DNA from: Candidatus Zixiibacteriota bacterium
GTDB taxonomy: Bacteria; Zixibacteria; MSB-5A5; GN15; FEB-12
Assembly (NCBI GenBank): GCA_040753875.1
Contig: JBFMDV010000032.1
Span: forward strand, 62,001 to 126,000
Direction of reading: 5' to 3'
Length of the DNA stretch: 64,000 nucleotides
In this document: positions 25,879-35,104 of the stretch, piece after piece
Position numbering within the stretch: the stretch's first letter is position 1
How the letters are laid out: each line of letters begins with the position of its first letter
Program-made: the position numbers and the translations under genes
The notes under the pieces: generated by a model
Database searches by the model: none
Told to the model about the DNA's origin: nothing
The model's input: only the letters and a program-made list of their open reading frames with translations

Positions 25879-27957
25879 ATGGAACCGCATTCGTATCTGG
25901 AAAGCATGCCCGGCCATTCGCAACTGCAGCCGGTACATGAATCCTCGACCGACGGCACCCGAAAACTGAGTCTTCGTCCCCGCCTTCCCGAAATAGACTT
26001 AACGTGCGTCCGAATCGACAGCACGGCGGCACGTTTACTTTCGCTGGACCTGATGCGGCAGTTTCGGGTGGTCCCATTCTCGTATGATGCCGACAGCAGG
26101 GCGCTCAAAGTAGCGTGCCAGTCGCCGCACGACCGCGGATTGGCTGATGAGTTGTCGTCGCGGGCCGGGGGTGCGCATGTCGAGTTGTTCGCCGCGACGC
26201 CGTCGGCCATCGATGCTGCGATCGCACAACTGAAAAGCGCCACGCTCGCACAGCACTGGGCGCCGCCGAAGGGCCATGCGAACCCGGACGCACCGTCCAC
26301 CAAGCTTGCACCAGTTATTCCAACGGCGGCCGAAAACCTCGTGTTGCCGCCTAAACTACCATCGTCGATAACGCACCGAGAGGCGGTCAACCTCCCAATG
26401 CGGGGCAGCCTGCTGTTTGTGACCCCTAAAGGGAAACTAAGCGAACACCTTTTGTTTGCGTACGCCGCCGAACGATATGAAGCGAAAGCGGTCGGCAGCG
26501 TAGCGGCGGCGTGCGAAGTTCTTGACAGGCAGTCGTTCGACCACGTGTTTGTTCATGACAGCTTTCGCACCGCGTGCGACGTGCTGGCGTCGAAGTTCCG
26601 TGAGCGAAACGCCGGGACCGCGTTGCACTTCTTCAATTCTGAGGCGTCGTTGCTGATTTCCGACACCGAGGACCAGTTGACCCGCGAACTCTTTGTCCGA
26701 AATCTCCACCTTTTTCGGCATCTTCACGACGTATCGAATCCGGCGTTGTTCACTCACGCGGGCGAAGTTACTCGCATAGCAGACTTGGTGGCGGTCAAAT
26801 GCAGTCTGCCGTCAGGGGTTCGGTACGCAATTACGACCGCAGCCGCGCTCCATGATCTGTCGCAAAGTGATCTGACGAATCCGGAGCAATACGCGCACGT
26901 CGACATTATCGCCTTGACCGCCGGTCGCCTGGCCACTTGGGGATATCCCGATCAGATCGTCGTCATGCTCCGGTCGATGTACCGGAAGCGATCGCATATC
27001 GATATCCACCAGCACGATCACGCGGACCTGGCTGGCGCAATTCTGACGGCTGCCGACATCTATTGCCACAACCGACCTAATCGTTCTGGCGGGACTACCG
27101 AGAACTGCCGTGAGGCGATCCGCACGTTACGCGAGTTGGTGACACCGTACGCATCCGAAGACGTGGTGCAGAAGCTGACGGAGATTGCACTTGTCGATAT
27201 GAGGCGCTTTTCGGAGGCCGGATCGTCGTTTCAGGTGCATATCTTCTCGACAGGCGGCAGTGTCGTGAATAGTTTGCAAAAAGCGCTTGACGGCGCCGGC
27301 TTGTCGGCGAGTGTGTCGTGCACAGTCGAAGAATGTGCGCTCGCGTTCTCGGAGAGAGCGCCGCAGGCGCTGGTTCTTCATCATCAGGGGGAAGGACGCA
27401 CCTTGTACGATCTGATACTGGCCCTGGCTCTCAAAGGGGTGGCCATCGACCGAACGCCCACCATTTTGCTTTTCGACGACACATCGGCGCCGGAGGCCAT
27501 GTCGTTCATCAAGCACGGTATTGAAGACGTCTTGCCGGCCTCGGTCACGGTTGATGTTCTGGTCACCAAACTGAATAGGCTGAAAGTCCGACTTGACGAA
27601 AAGGCGCACTCGCGACTGGCGGTATTGAAGGAATTGGGAACGCACGGTTCGCTTGAAGACATGAATCTGATAGATCTCCTTGAAGCCTCGCGCGGCAGCA
27701 GCCGGCCATCGCACATCAGTGTCTCCGCGAACGGGCAACATCTGACCGTGGTGGTAGACAAAGGGACGATCATCCGGGCAGAAGCCAATGACACCAGCGG
27801 CATCGATGCCATCCAGCAGGGGATTGCCTGGAAGCAAGGGGTCTGGAGTATTGACCCGATCGACCAGAGCGAACTGCCGACCCCGAATCTGAACAAGGGG
27901 ATCGACTCGGTGCTGCTTGAGGCCTGTGTCCAGCACGATAACGCTGCGATTGAATAG
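25879..27957 (+). CDS. Multidomain signalling protein: MshEN, HD-like, receiver-like, DUF4388/PATAN
   Basis: Residues ~40-115 (RLLSLDLMRQFRVVPFSYDADSRALKVACQSP) resemble the MshEN/T2SSE-N domain, a c-di-GMP-binding fold in type II/IV ATPases, yet no ATPase follows. Residues ~170-270 look like a degenerate receiver, and ~290-420 like a helical HD/HD-GYP-type domain (YAITTAAALHDLSQSDL...GRLATWGYPDQIVVMLRSM). A second receiver-like stretch lies at ~450-570. The end (~585-680, LGTHGSLEDMNLIDLLEASRGSSRPSHI) matches DUF4388/PATAN, found in gliding, pilus and polarity regulators. It is probably a cytoplasmic regulator of surface motility or secretion. Whether the HD-like part keeps its metal site is doubtful: only a partial HD pair is visible. 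Confidence 0.7.
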   Translation: MEPHSYLESMPGHSQLQPVHESSTDGTRKLSLRPRLPEIDLTCVRIDSTAARLLSLDLMRQFRVVPFSYDADSRALKVACQSPHDRGLADELSSRAGGAHVELFAATPSAIDAAIAQLKSATLAQHWAPPKGHANPDAPSTKLAPVIPTAAENLVLPPKLPSSITHREAVNLPMRGSLLFVTPKGKLSEHLLFAYAAERYEAKAVGSVAAACEVLDRQSFDHVFVHDSFRTACDVLASKFRERNAGTALHFFNSEASLLISDTEDQLTRELFVRNLHLFRHLHDVSNPALFTHAGEVTRIADLVAVKCSLPSGVRYAITTAAALHDLSQSDLTNPEQYAHVDIIALTAGRLATWGYPDQIVVMLRSMYRKRSHIDIHQHDHADLAGAILTAADIYCHNRPNRSGGTTENCREAIRTLRELVTPYASEDVVQKLTEIALVDMRRFSEAGSSFQVHIFSTGGSVVNSLQKALDGAGLSASVSCTVEECALAFSERAPQALVLHHQGEGRTLYDLILALALKGVAIDRTPTILLFDDTSAPEAMSFIKHGIEDVLPASVTVDVLVTKLNRLKVRLDEKAHSRLAVLKELGTHGSLEDMNLIDLLEASRGSSRPSHISVSANGQHLTVVVDKGTIIRAEANDTSGIDAIQQGIAWKQGVWSIDPIDQSELPTPNLNKGIDSVLLEACVQHDNAAIE

Positions 27958-28068
27958 TGCGCCCAGTTCGCTCCTTATGACCGGTATGAGGGCTCTGCAC
28001 CGCCTCGCACGTCTATCCTCTTTCTTGTCTGCTGTTTTTCTGAATCATTTTGGCTATATTTGCATCCA

Positions 28069-28665
28069 ATGGATGAACGACAATTGATAGCGAGGGCGCA
28101 GAGCGGTGATTTTGAAGCCTTCACCGATCTGATAAATGCCCACAAGGACAAGGTGTATGCGCTGGCTCGAAGACTGGCCGGCAATAACGAGGACGCCGAG
28201 GATATCATCCAGGAGACTTTCTTGAAAGCAATCGACAACATCGACAAATTTCGCGGTGACGCCTCGTTCGGCACCTGGCTGTACAGTATTGCGCTCAATC
28301 AGTCGCGTGCCCACTACGCCAAAGAGAAGCAGATGGAGCTTCGGCCAATCGAGGAGTATCTCCCGTCCGGCGACCACAGTGACTCCGAGCGTCACGCCAA
28401 ACTGTTCGACTGGCAGGACCCGCACACCATGCTGGAAGCAAGCGAACTTCGCTCTATTATAGAAGAGGGGTTGGCGGAGCTGCCGCATATTTACCGCGAA
28501 GCGTTCCTCTTGCGCTATCAGAACGACCTGTCGGTAAAAGAAGTGGCCGAGTTGATAGGCGAATCCGAGGCTGCGACCAAATCCCGTATCCTTCGCGCCC
28601 GACTGGCACTTCGGGACTATTTATCTGAGAAGTTCGAGGGTGTCTATGGCCCACAAGTGTCCTGA
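28069..28665 (+). CDS. ECF-type RNA polymerase sigma factor
   Basis: The 198-residue protein has region 2 (NEDAEDIIQETFLKAIDNID, then KFRGDASFGTWLYSIALNQSR) and region 4 (LPHIYREAFLLRYQNDLSVKE, then VAELIGESEAATKSRILRARL), and no region 3, as in ECF sigma factors. It recruits RNA polymerase to a regulon not identifiable here. ATG at 28069 is preferred to an in-frame TTG nine bases upstream. The anti-sigma gene overlaps its 3' end by 20 bases. Confidence 0.92.
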   Translation: MDERQLIARAQSGDFEAFTDLINAHKDKVYALARRLAGNNEDAEDIIQETFLKAIDNIDKFRGDASFGTWLYSIALNQSRAHYAKEKQMELRPIEEYLPSGDHSDSERHAKLFDWQDPHTMLEASELRSIIEEGLAELPHIYREAFLLRYQNDLSVKEVAELIGESEAATKSRILRARLALRDYLSEKFEGVYGPQVS

Positions 28666-28900
28666 TTATGTGAAAGAGCTGAACGATTATCTCGACGGCA
28701 CCTTGGATCCAACACTTTGCCGGGAGATTGAAGCGCATATTGGCGAGTGCCCGAATTGCCGGATCATGATCGACTCCATGCGTCGGACAGTGTCGCTTTG
28801 CCGGGACGGTGTCAACGAGCCGTTACCGCCGGTGCTCGAGGACAAACTGAACGCCACGCTCAAAGCTCGCTGGGAAAAGAAGTTCGGCAAGCAGGCATAG
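28646..28900 (+). CDS. Zinc-finger anti-sigma factor (zf-HC2)
   Basis: This 84-residue protein carries the zf-HC2 signature (HIGECPNC with an upstream conserved Asp/Tyr region DYVKELNDYLDG), which binds zinc and holds ECF sigma factors inactive. It lacks a membrane segment, so it is a soluble, probably redox- or ligand-responsive anti-sigma. A GAGGGT ribosome-binding site lies inside the sigma gene and the start overlaps the sigma stop, so the pair is co-translated. Confidence 0.88.
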   Translation: MAHKCPDYVKELNDYLDGTLDPTLCREIEAHIGECPNCRIMIDSMRRTVSLCRDGVNEPLPPVLEDKLNATLKARWEKKFGKQA

Positions 28901-28923
28901 ACGACGCGACGAGGCGGCTCGGA

Positions 28924-29856
28924 TTATTCGCCTGACGAGCGACCAGGTTTGTTCTCGAACCAGCCGAATCCAAACTCTCGTATCAGCCGAAGGTACTCCT
29001 CGTTCCCCTGCTGCATCAAGTCGGCGCGGTAATGCAGTCCAAAATAGTACTGTGCGGCATTGATGTAGCCGTGCTTTCGGATATTCTCAAGACAGCGATC
29101 TGCATATTGGTCCCCGTGCAGGTCGCGACAGACCTGCGATATGATCTCCAGCCGCTCATTAGTAACCTCTCGTCGAAGCGCCGGGTATTTCTCGTTGAAC
29201 ACAGCCTGGAGGTCATTGTCCGAAAGATCCTGGTACTTCTCCCGGTGCACGAGGGCGCGAGGCGGGAGTTTCTTCTTGGGAACTGGACGGGCCTTAGGAT
29301 AACCCAGAGACAACAGCACCACCGGAAAGACGCACTTTGGAAGAGCCAGCAGCTCCCGGTGTTCGCGCAACTTGTCAATAATAGTACCCACATACACTGA
29401 CCCAAGTCCGAGAGCATCGGCTGCTGTACAGATATTCTGGGCGGCGATGATCGTGTCCTGGAACGATATCCAGAAATGCCTGAACGAATTGTTGGCGGCA
29501 AATGGGGCGGCCTCAAGTTCGGCCCAGCGCGAGAGCCGTCGCCAGTCAATGCAGAAGATCAACGCGGCCGGGGCCTCGGCGATAAACATTTGATCTTCGT
29601 TGAGCTCCGCAAGCTTTTGCAGAGCAGCTTTTTTCTCCACAACTATGATTGAGAACGGTTGCAGGTTGCCGCCGGTCGGCGCGTGAATTCCGGCTTTGAG
29701 AATAAGTTCCAGTATTTCGGCCGGAATCGGGCGGTTGTAGAAGCTTCGACAACTGGAACGCTCGATCAGGAGTCGCATTGTTTCGGAAGCATGTGCGTTA
29801 CCGGCGATGAAATCATCGACGCCGTGATGGGAAAGATTCTGGTCATCTGGTGTCAT
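28924..29856 (-). CDS. Nitroreductase family protein
   Basis: The FMN-binding N-terminal signature is clear (RSSCRSFYNRPIPAEILELI, then LKAGIHAPTGGNLQPFSIIVV), as is the second half (AAQNICTAADALGLGSVYVG; VVLLSLGYPKARPVPKKKLP). The start at 29856 has GGAGACTCG just upstream; an earlier in-frame codon lacks this. After the usual ~210 residues there is a ~90-residue C-terminal extension with no family I recognise. The expected activity is NAD(P)H-dependent two-electron reduction of quinones or nitro compounds in the cytoplasm; the substrate is unknown. It is divergent from the sulfide-responsive operon. Confidence 0.88.
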   Translation of the reverse strand: MTPDDQNLSHHGVDDFIAGNAHASETMRLLIERSSCRSFYNRPIPAEILELILKAGIHAPTGGNLQPFSIIVVEKKAALQKLAELNEDQMFIAEAPAALIFCIDWRRLSRWAELEAAPFAANNSFRHFWISFQDTIIAAQNICTAADALGLGSVYVGTIIDKLREHRELLALPKCVFPVVLLSLGYPKARPVPKKKLPPRALVHREKYQDLSDNDLQAVFNEKYPALRREVTNERLEIISQVCRDLHGDQYADRCLENIRKHGYINAAQYYFGLHYRADLMQQGNEEYLRLIREFGFGWFENKPGRSSGE

Positions 29857-30128
29857 ATCGAGTCTCCAGTTCTGCTTTATTGTCAACTGTCAACCGATCG
29901 AAATCAGCCATCGCAGTCCATATACGAACTAAAGAGTCAATCTATCCGGCTCGCTGGTATGAGTCAATTGCCGAGATGCGGAGCGTTCCGCCACCATTAG
30001 ATACGCAACAGGCTTGCTAACTCCTTACCTTGTGGCTAATTAGCTGAGACATTTGGGTACGTCGAACGCTGACACATCGTGGTAGATCTCGAAACAAGAA
30101 AAAATGCGCGAGTTTGTTGCAATTTTTC
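29857..30128. other. Divergent intergenic region
   Basis: Together with the promoter element that follows it, this forms a ~330-base non-coding gap between the divergent nitroreductase and ArsR-rhodanese genes. I see no gene or strong repeat in this part. The nitroreductase promoter should lie here. Confidence 0.45.
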
Positions 30129-30174
30129 TTGCGAGGGAATTTCTCACGTATATATTCAATTGGTCAATTGAATA
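30129..30174 (+). promoter_or_regulatory. Promoter with overlapping ArsR-type operator
   Basis: A -35-like TTGCGA (30129-30134) and a -10-like TATATT (30151-30156) are 16 bases apart. Overlapping the -10 is a perfect inverted repeat: TATTCAATTG (30153-30162), two bases, then CAATTGAATA (30165-30174). The ribosome-binding site GAAGGA follows, then the ATG at 30190. Size and symmetry suit a dimeric winged-helix ArsR/SmtB repressor, and the first gene encodes exactly that, so autorepression is the natural reading. Confidence 0.75.
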
Positions 30175-30189
30175 ATAGAAGGATGTGAG

Positions 30190-30870
30190 ATGTCCCGGGC
30201 TCGAGAAACCAAAGACAAGCTTTACGCACAGTTTGCCCGGCTTGGGCACGCGTTGTCCAGTCCCAAGCGGCTGGAACTGCTGGATTTGTTGTGTCAAAGC
30301 GAAAAGACAGTGGAAACGCTCGCAGAGCAATCTTCAATGTCAGTTGCCAATACGTCTCGGCACCTGCAGGTACTTCGCGCCGCCAGGTTGGTCGAGGGTC
30401 GAAAGGATGGGGTATTTGTGCATTATCATCTTACGGACACCGATGTTTGTAAGGTCTTCGTAAGCCTGCGTAACCTGGCTGATAATCACATGGCCGAAAT
30501 CGATCGAATCGTTGCTGACTTCTTCGACACACCGGCGCGTCTTCAGCCGATCGACCGAAGGAGATTACTTCAGCGGGCCAGGGCTGGCGAGGTTGTGATT
30601 CTGGATGTACGGCCGGAAGACGAGTACAATGCAGCCCATTTGCCGTATGCTGTGTCTATGCCGCTTGCGCAGTTGAGGAAGCGGCTGAAGGAATTTTCCC
30701 CCGGCAAGGAGATCGTCGCATACTGTCGGGGGCCGTACTGCGTGCTGGCGCAGGAAGCGATTTCGTTGCTGAGATCAAAGGGTCTGACAGCAAAGCGGCT
30801 CGAAGACGGTGTCACTGAGTGGCGACAGGCCGGTATGCCCGTCAGCACAGAGCAGATGAAACACGAATGA
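30190..30870 (+). CDS. ArsR family regulator fused to a rhodanese domain
   Basis: Residues ~10-100 form an ArsR/SmtB winged helix (LSSPKRLELLDLLCQSEKTVE, then LAEQSSMSVANTSRHLQVL). Residues ~120-225 form a rhodanese domain (VVILDVRPEDEYNAAHLPYAV) whose active-site loop is CRGPYC (C179, C184). The DNA-binding part has two cysteines, C35 and C87. Persulfide sensors such as SqrR/BigR also use a pair of cysteines in this domain, but their spacing differs, so thiol sensing by C35/C87 is only a hypothesis. The rhodanese part could bind or hand over sulfane sulfur as input. It leads the operon with the DsrE-like and SQR-like genes. Confidence 0.9.
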   Translation: MSRARETKDKLYAQFARLGHALSSPKRLELLDLLCQSEKTVETLAEQSSMSVANTSRHLQVLRAARLVEGRKDGVFVHYHLTDTDVCKVFVSLRNLADNHMAEIDRIVADFFDTPARLQPIDRRRLLQRARAGEVVILDVRPEDEYNAAHLPYAVSMPLAQLRKRLKEFSPGKEIVAYCRGPYCVLAQEAISLLRSKGLTAKRLEDGVTEWRQAGMPVSTEQMKHE

Positions 30871-30901
30871 TAAGCGAGCATTTGGATGGAGATAGAATGA
30901 T

Positions 30902-31252
30902 ATGAAGTTTCTGGTACTCCTGAACGATCCGCCGTACGGGACAGAGCGATCATACAATGGACTGAGAATGGCAATAGCGCTTGGCAAAGCGGGCGATACC
31001 GAAACGCGTGTTTTCCTTATGGCGGATGCCGTAGGATGCGGCAAGCTGGGGCAGAAGACACCCAATGGGTACTACAATCTGGAGCGGATGATCAAGAGCC
31101 TGGTGGCTGCAAAGGTCCTGATAGGTGCGTGCGGTTCTTGCATCGATGCCCGAGGAATCGAGACCGAGGACCTACTGGAAGGTGTGCATCGCGGTTCAAT
31201 GGAGGAACTGGCAGATTGGGCGATCTGGGCTGACAAGATGATCGTCTTCTGA
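30902..31252 (+). CDS. DsrE/DsrF-like sulfur-carrier protein
   Basis: This 116-residue protein has the DsrE fold pattern (MKFLVLLNDPPYGTERSYNG, RMAIALGKAG, VFLMADAVGCGK). The cysteine pair GACGSCIDARG at ~73-76 matches the active-site region of small sulfur-relay DsrE-like proteins. It probably carries sulfur as a persulfide in the cytoplasm. GGAGATAG precedes its ATG. It lies 31 bases after the ArsR-rhodanese gene and 38 before the SQR-like gene. Confidence 0.88.
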   Translation: MKFLVLLNDPPYGTERSYNGLRMAIALGKAGDTETRVFLMADAVGCGKLGQKTPNGYYNLERMIKSLVAAKVLIGACGSCIDARGIETEDLLEGVHRGSMEELADWAIWADKMIVF

Positions 31253-31290
31253 TTTCGCATTGATATCTTGTAGACGCCGGTAAGGAGGAC

Positions 31291-32535
31291 ATGATGAGTT
31301 CACAGACCATTTGCATATTGGGTGGCGGTATCGGTGGGCTTGTGGCTGCCAATGAGCTGAGGCGCTTGCTGCCGAAGTACCATCGGATAGTGTTGGTCGA
31401 TCGTGTCGAGCAACATGCCTTCGCTCCCTCGTTTCTATGGGTGATGACTGGTGACCGTCAATCTGACAGGATAACGAGGCCGATCAAATCGCTCCTTCGA
31501 CCCGGCGTTGAGTTTGTCCATGCGAACGTGTCTGCGATTGACACAGAGCGATCGAGGGTCGAGATGGAGAAGGGATCGCTGAGCTATGACTATTTGGTCG
31601 TCGCAGTCGGCGCCGAGTTGTCCCCAGAGAGTGTTCCAGGTTTGCATGAAGCGGCACATACCTTCTATACTCTGAACGGTGCCTCGCGGCTGCACGGGAC
31701 GCTTCGGGAATTCCACGCTGGGCGTATTGCCGTCGTTATTGCCTCTACTCCTTATAAATGTCCCGGCGCCCCGCTTGAGGGGGCGATGCTGATCGCGGAT
31801 TACGTGCGCAGGAACGGCCGCCGCGAAAGGGTCGCCATAGATCTGTACACGCCAGAGCCACAGCCGATGCCGGTTGCGGGACCGGTTCTCGGCAATGCGG
31901 TGCTGAATATGCTGAAATCCCGGAGCATCGAATATCATCCACTTCATAAGCTCGTATCAGTGGATCCGCAAAAACGGCAGGTCACATTTGAAGGAAAGGG
32001 AAGTGTCGAGTACGATCTACTGGTAGCGATCCCGCCGCATCGGAGTCCTTCCTTTGTCCGACAATCGAACCTGGCCAATGAAAGCGGGTGGTTGCCGGTC
32101 GACAGAGCAACGCTCGCGACAAAGATAGGCAACATCTACGCTGTCGGCGATGTAACCGCGATATCAATTCCGGGTCGATGGAAATCGGGTGTGCCCCTTG
32201 CACTTCCCAAAGCCGGCGTATTTGCTCATGTCCAGGCTTCGGTCGTGGCCCATCGAATTGCCGCGGCCATCATGGATCATGTAGCGACTGAGAGTTTCTG
32301 CGGCGATGGTTACTGCATGCTTGAGGCCGGCGAAGATCTCGCGGGATTCGCGTATGGCAATTTCTTTGCCGAGCCTTCTCCAGATGTCAAACTGAAACGA
32401 ATCGGCAAGGCGTGGCACGTCGGAAAACTGCTCTTTGAGAAATGGTGGCTGGCACCGTATGGTCCGAGACGTGCACTGTACAAGAGCCTGATAAATTTGG
32501 GCAGCAGATTCCTGGGCATCCCCTCGAACATCTGA
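31291..32535 (+). CDS. Sulfide:quinone reductase-like FAD oxidoreductase
   Basis: This is a 414-residue flavoprotein with the FAD-binding ICILGGGIGGLVAANEL at the N-terminus, the NIYAVGDVTAI motif for the second FAD contact, and cysteines at CPGAP (~157) and CGDGYC (~337/342). The C-terminal amphipathic end (GKLLFEKWWLAPYGPRRALY) is typical of membrane-associated SQR and FccB relatives. SQRs oxidise sulfide to sulfane sulfur and reduce the quinone pool. The exact SQR type is uncertain. AAGGAGG lies just before two adjacent ATGs. It is third in the operon with the ArsR-rhodanese and DsrE genes. Confidence 0.88.
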   Translation: MMSSQTICILGGGIGGLVAANELRRLLPKYHRIVLVDRVEQHAFAPSFLWVMTGDRQSDRITRPIKSLLRPGVEFVHANVSAIDTERSRVEMEKGSLSYDYLVVAVGAELSPESVPGLHEAAHTFYTLNGASRLHGTLREFHAGRIAVVIASTPYKCPGAPLEGAMLIADYVRRNGRRERVAIDLYTPEPQPMPVAGPVLGNAVLNMLKSRSIEYHPLHKLVSVDPQKRQVTFEGKGSVEYDLLVAIPPHRSPSFVRQSNLANESGWLPVDRATLATKIGNIYAVGDVTAISIPGRWKSGVPLALPKAGVFAHVQASVVAHRIAAAIMDHVATESFCGDGYCMLEAGEDLAGFAYGNFFAEPSPDVKLKRIGKAWHVGKLLFEKWWLAPYGPRRALYKSLINLGSRFLGIPSNI

Positions 32536-32724
32536 TCGTGCTGGAGCCGTTGAGACTGACAGCACTTGCCATCATGACCAAATGCGCACAGTATCAGTGT
32601 GGGTCGGACTAATCGCTTGAACCGTCGAATGTTATGAGGACGCCCTGGGTCGCGTGAATCATTTTCAGACCATTGCTATCTAATCTGGCAGTGAATATTA
32701 ATGCATTTCCGGAAGGATGAGTGA

Positions 32725-35058
32725 ATGAAGAAAGGACTGACGGAGTTTTCCATCAAACACCCCTGGCTGGTGATCGGCCTGGCGGTGCTGATCACCGCGT
32801 TTTTCGCGGCGCAATTCCCCAAGATCAAGATCGACACCGACCCGCAAAACATGTTGAAGGCGGAAGAGCCGGTTCGCCTGTTCGACCAGGAGACCAAGGA
32901 GGCGTTCAATCTGAGCGACTTCCTGGCTGTCGGTTTAGTGGCCGAGCCGACCGCCTTCACGCCGGACCTGCTCAATCGCGTATATCGTATAACCGCCGAG
33001 ATCGAACGGATCGACGGCGTTATCACCGATGATATCCTTGCGCCGTCGACGGTCGACGATATCAAGCAGGGGCCGGCGGGCGCGATCGTTATCGAGCCGC
33101 TTATGAAGGGGGAGATCAGCACGCAGCAGGAGGCCGACTATATTCTGCAGCGGATCAAGGATAACCCGATCCTTCGCGGCAAGCTGGCCTCAGATGACGG
33201 CAAGGCGATCGCGCTGTTCATTCCGATCGAGTCCAAGCACATCTCGCGGCGCGTGGCGCTCGAGATCGGCGAGATCACGAAAAAACTGGGCGGGGGCGAG
33301 CAGTATCACATCGCCGGGTTGCCGGTGGCTGAAGATTTCTTCGGCTCAGAGATGTTCTCCCAGATGGCGTTTTCGGCACCCGCGGCGTTCTTTATCATCT
33401 TTTTGCTTCTCCTGATGTTCTTCCGCAAGCTGGCGATCGTTATCGCACCGATGGTGGTGGCGATCATGGCGGTGGTCTGGTCGATGGGGCTATTGATCCT
33501 CACGGGCAACACCGTTCACATCATGTCATCGATGATCCCGATCTTCCTGATACCTATCGCGGTGCTGAACTCCGTTCACATCATTTCGGAGTTTCACGAT
33601 CATTTCAAACGATACAAGCATAAAGACGCCACCATCCGGCATTCGATCAACGAGCTGTTCGTCCCGATGCTGTTCACGTCCGCGACAACAGTGGCTGGAT
33701 TCTTGTCGTTGGTGACGACGCCGATCCCGCCGGTTCAGGTGTTCGGCCTGTTCGTGGCGTTCGGGGTTCTGGCTGCCTGGTTCCTGTCGCTGACGATCAA
33801 CCCGGCAATCGGCATGCTGATCTCCGACAAGGCACTCAGAGATTTCGGCAAGTCCGATGAAGCGCACGGTCCGCTGGCGCGTTCCCTGCATTGGCTGCGG
33901 GGTTTCAATCAGCGAAATCGGCGGGCTATTATCGGCGTTTCCGCAATTGCAGTCGTGGCGGCCGCGGTCGGGTTGACCATGTTGCAGATAAACGATAATC
34001 CGGTGAAGTGGTTCAAGAAGTCCCACCCGATCCGTCAGGCAGATACGGCTCTCAACGCGCATTTGGCCGGTACGTATATGAACTACCTGGTACTCTCCAG
34101 CGACGAACCGGATCGAATGAAGGCGCCTGAGGTTCAGAACTATCTGGTGAGCCTGCAGCGGGATCTGGAGAAAGACCCGACGGTCGGTGCTACCACCGGG
34201 TTGCCTGATGTGGTCAAGAAGGTTCGATACGAACTGTTCGGCGCTGACTCATCGAAGCTCGCTGTCCCTGAAAGTCAGGATGAGGTTGCCCAGATGTTGT
34301 TCATGTTCGAGATGTCCGGCGGCAGCTCCGATGATCTGTACAAATTTGTAACGCCCGCTTACGATCGGGCCAATCTGTGGGTACAGCTTCGAGACGGCGA
34401 CAACCAGGCGGTCTCGCGGGTGGTAGACAGGGGCAATGCCTATATGACGGCGCATCCACTTCCGGACGGGATCACCGCAGCCTGGGCTGGTCTGCCGTAC
34501 GTTAATATCGAGTGGCAGCGGCAGATGGTGAGCGGCATGCGCGGGTCGTTTCTTGGTTCATTCCTGATGGTGTTTATCATGATGGTGATTTTGTTTCGCT
34601 CGTTGCGCTGGGGGATCATCTCGATGCTGCCGTTGACACTGACGGTGATGGCGATCTATGGATTCATAGGGTACATCGGCAAGCCATACGATATGCCGGT
34701 TGCGGTCCTGTCGGCCCTGACACTGGGACTGTCGATCGATTTTGCCATCCACTTCATCGAGCGGCTGCGCATGATCTTCAGGCGAAACGGAGATTTCCTG
34801 GAGGCGTATCACGAGATCTTCGAGGGAGCCGGTCGAGCCATCGCGAGAAATGTACTGGTGATTGCCATCGGTTTCGTACCGATGCTTTTTTCCAACCTGG
34901 TGCCGTACGTGACGGTAGGCGTGTTTTTCCTAGCCATCATGGTGGTCTCCGGTCTGGTAACCATGCTGCTGCTGCCGGCAATCGCGTACACCTTCCAACG
35001 GACGCTGTTCCCGGTGCCCAAAGAATCCCGCCCTTTGACCGCTGCGGTCAACGACTGA
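32725..35058 (+). CDS. MMPL/RND family transporter (hopanoid or lipid exporter-like)
   Basis: The 777-residue protein has an N-terminal helix (PWLVIGLAVLITAFF), the KIKIDTDPQNML sequence common to the non-drug RND/MMPL group, and two bundles of about six helices. The first bundle carries the SSMIPIFLIPIAVLNSVHII stretch and the second carries SALTLGLSIDFAIHFIER. It is about 250 residues shorter than AcrB-type pumps because the periplasmic domains are small. Relatives move lipids or hydrophobic molecules. It is first of four same-strand genes (with LolA-like, barrel and DUF2892), which suggests envelope lipid or hydrophobic-substrate transport. Confidence 0.88.
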   Translation: MKKGLTEFSIKHPWLVIGLAVLITAFFAAQFPKIKIDTDPQNMLKAEEPVRLFDQETKEAFNLSDFLAVGLVAEPTAFTPDLLNRVYRITAEIERIDGVITDDILAPSTVDDIKQGPAGAIVIEPLMKGEISTQQEADYILQRIKDNPILRGKLASDDGKAIALFIPIESKHISRRVALEIGEITKKLGGGEQYHIAGLPVAEDFFGSEMFSQMAFSAPAAFFIIFLLLLMFFRKLAIVIAPMVVAIMAVVWSMGLLILTGNTVHIMSSMIPIFLIPIAVLNSVHIISEFHDHFKRYKHKDATIRHSINELFVPMLFTSATTVAGFLSLVTTPIPPVQVFGLFVAFGVLAAWFLSLTINPAIGMLISDKALRDFGKSDEAHGPLARSLHWLRGFNQRNRRAIIGVSAIAVVAAAVGLTMLQINDNPVKWFKKSHPIRQADTALNAHLAGTYMNYLVLSSDEPDRMKAPEVQNYLVSLQRDLEKDPTVGATTGLPDVVKKVRYELFGADSSKLAVPESQDEVAQMLFMFEMSGGSSDDLYKFVTPAYDRANLWVQLRDGDNQAVSRVVDRGNAYMTAHPLPDGITAAWAGLPYVNIEWQRQMVSGMRGSFLGSFLMVFIMMVILFRSLRWGIISMLPLTLTVMAIYGFIGYIGKPYDMPVAVLSALTLGLSIDFAIHFIERLRMIFRRNGDFLEAYHEIFEGAGRAIARNVLVIAIGFVPMLFSNLVPYVTVGVFFLAIMVVSGLVTMLLLPAIAYTFQRTLFPVPKESRPLTAAVND

Positions 35059-35104
35059 ACGTAACACGACAATGATTTGTGATGAGAATAAAGAGGAAAG
35101 CAGA

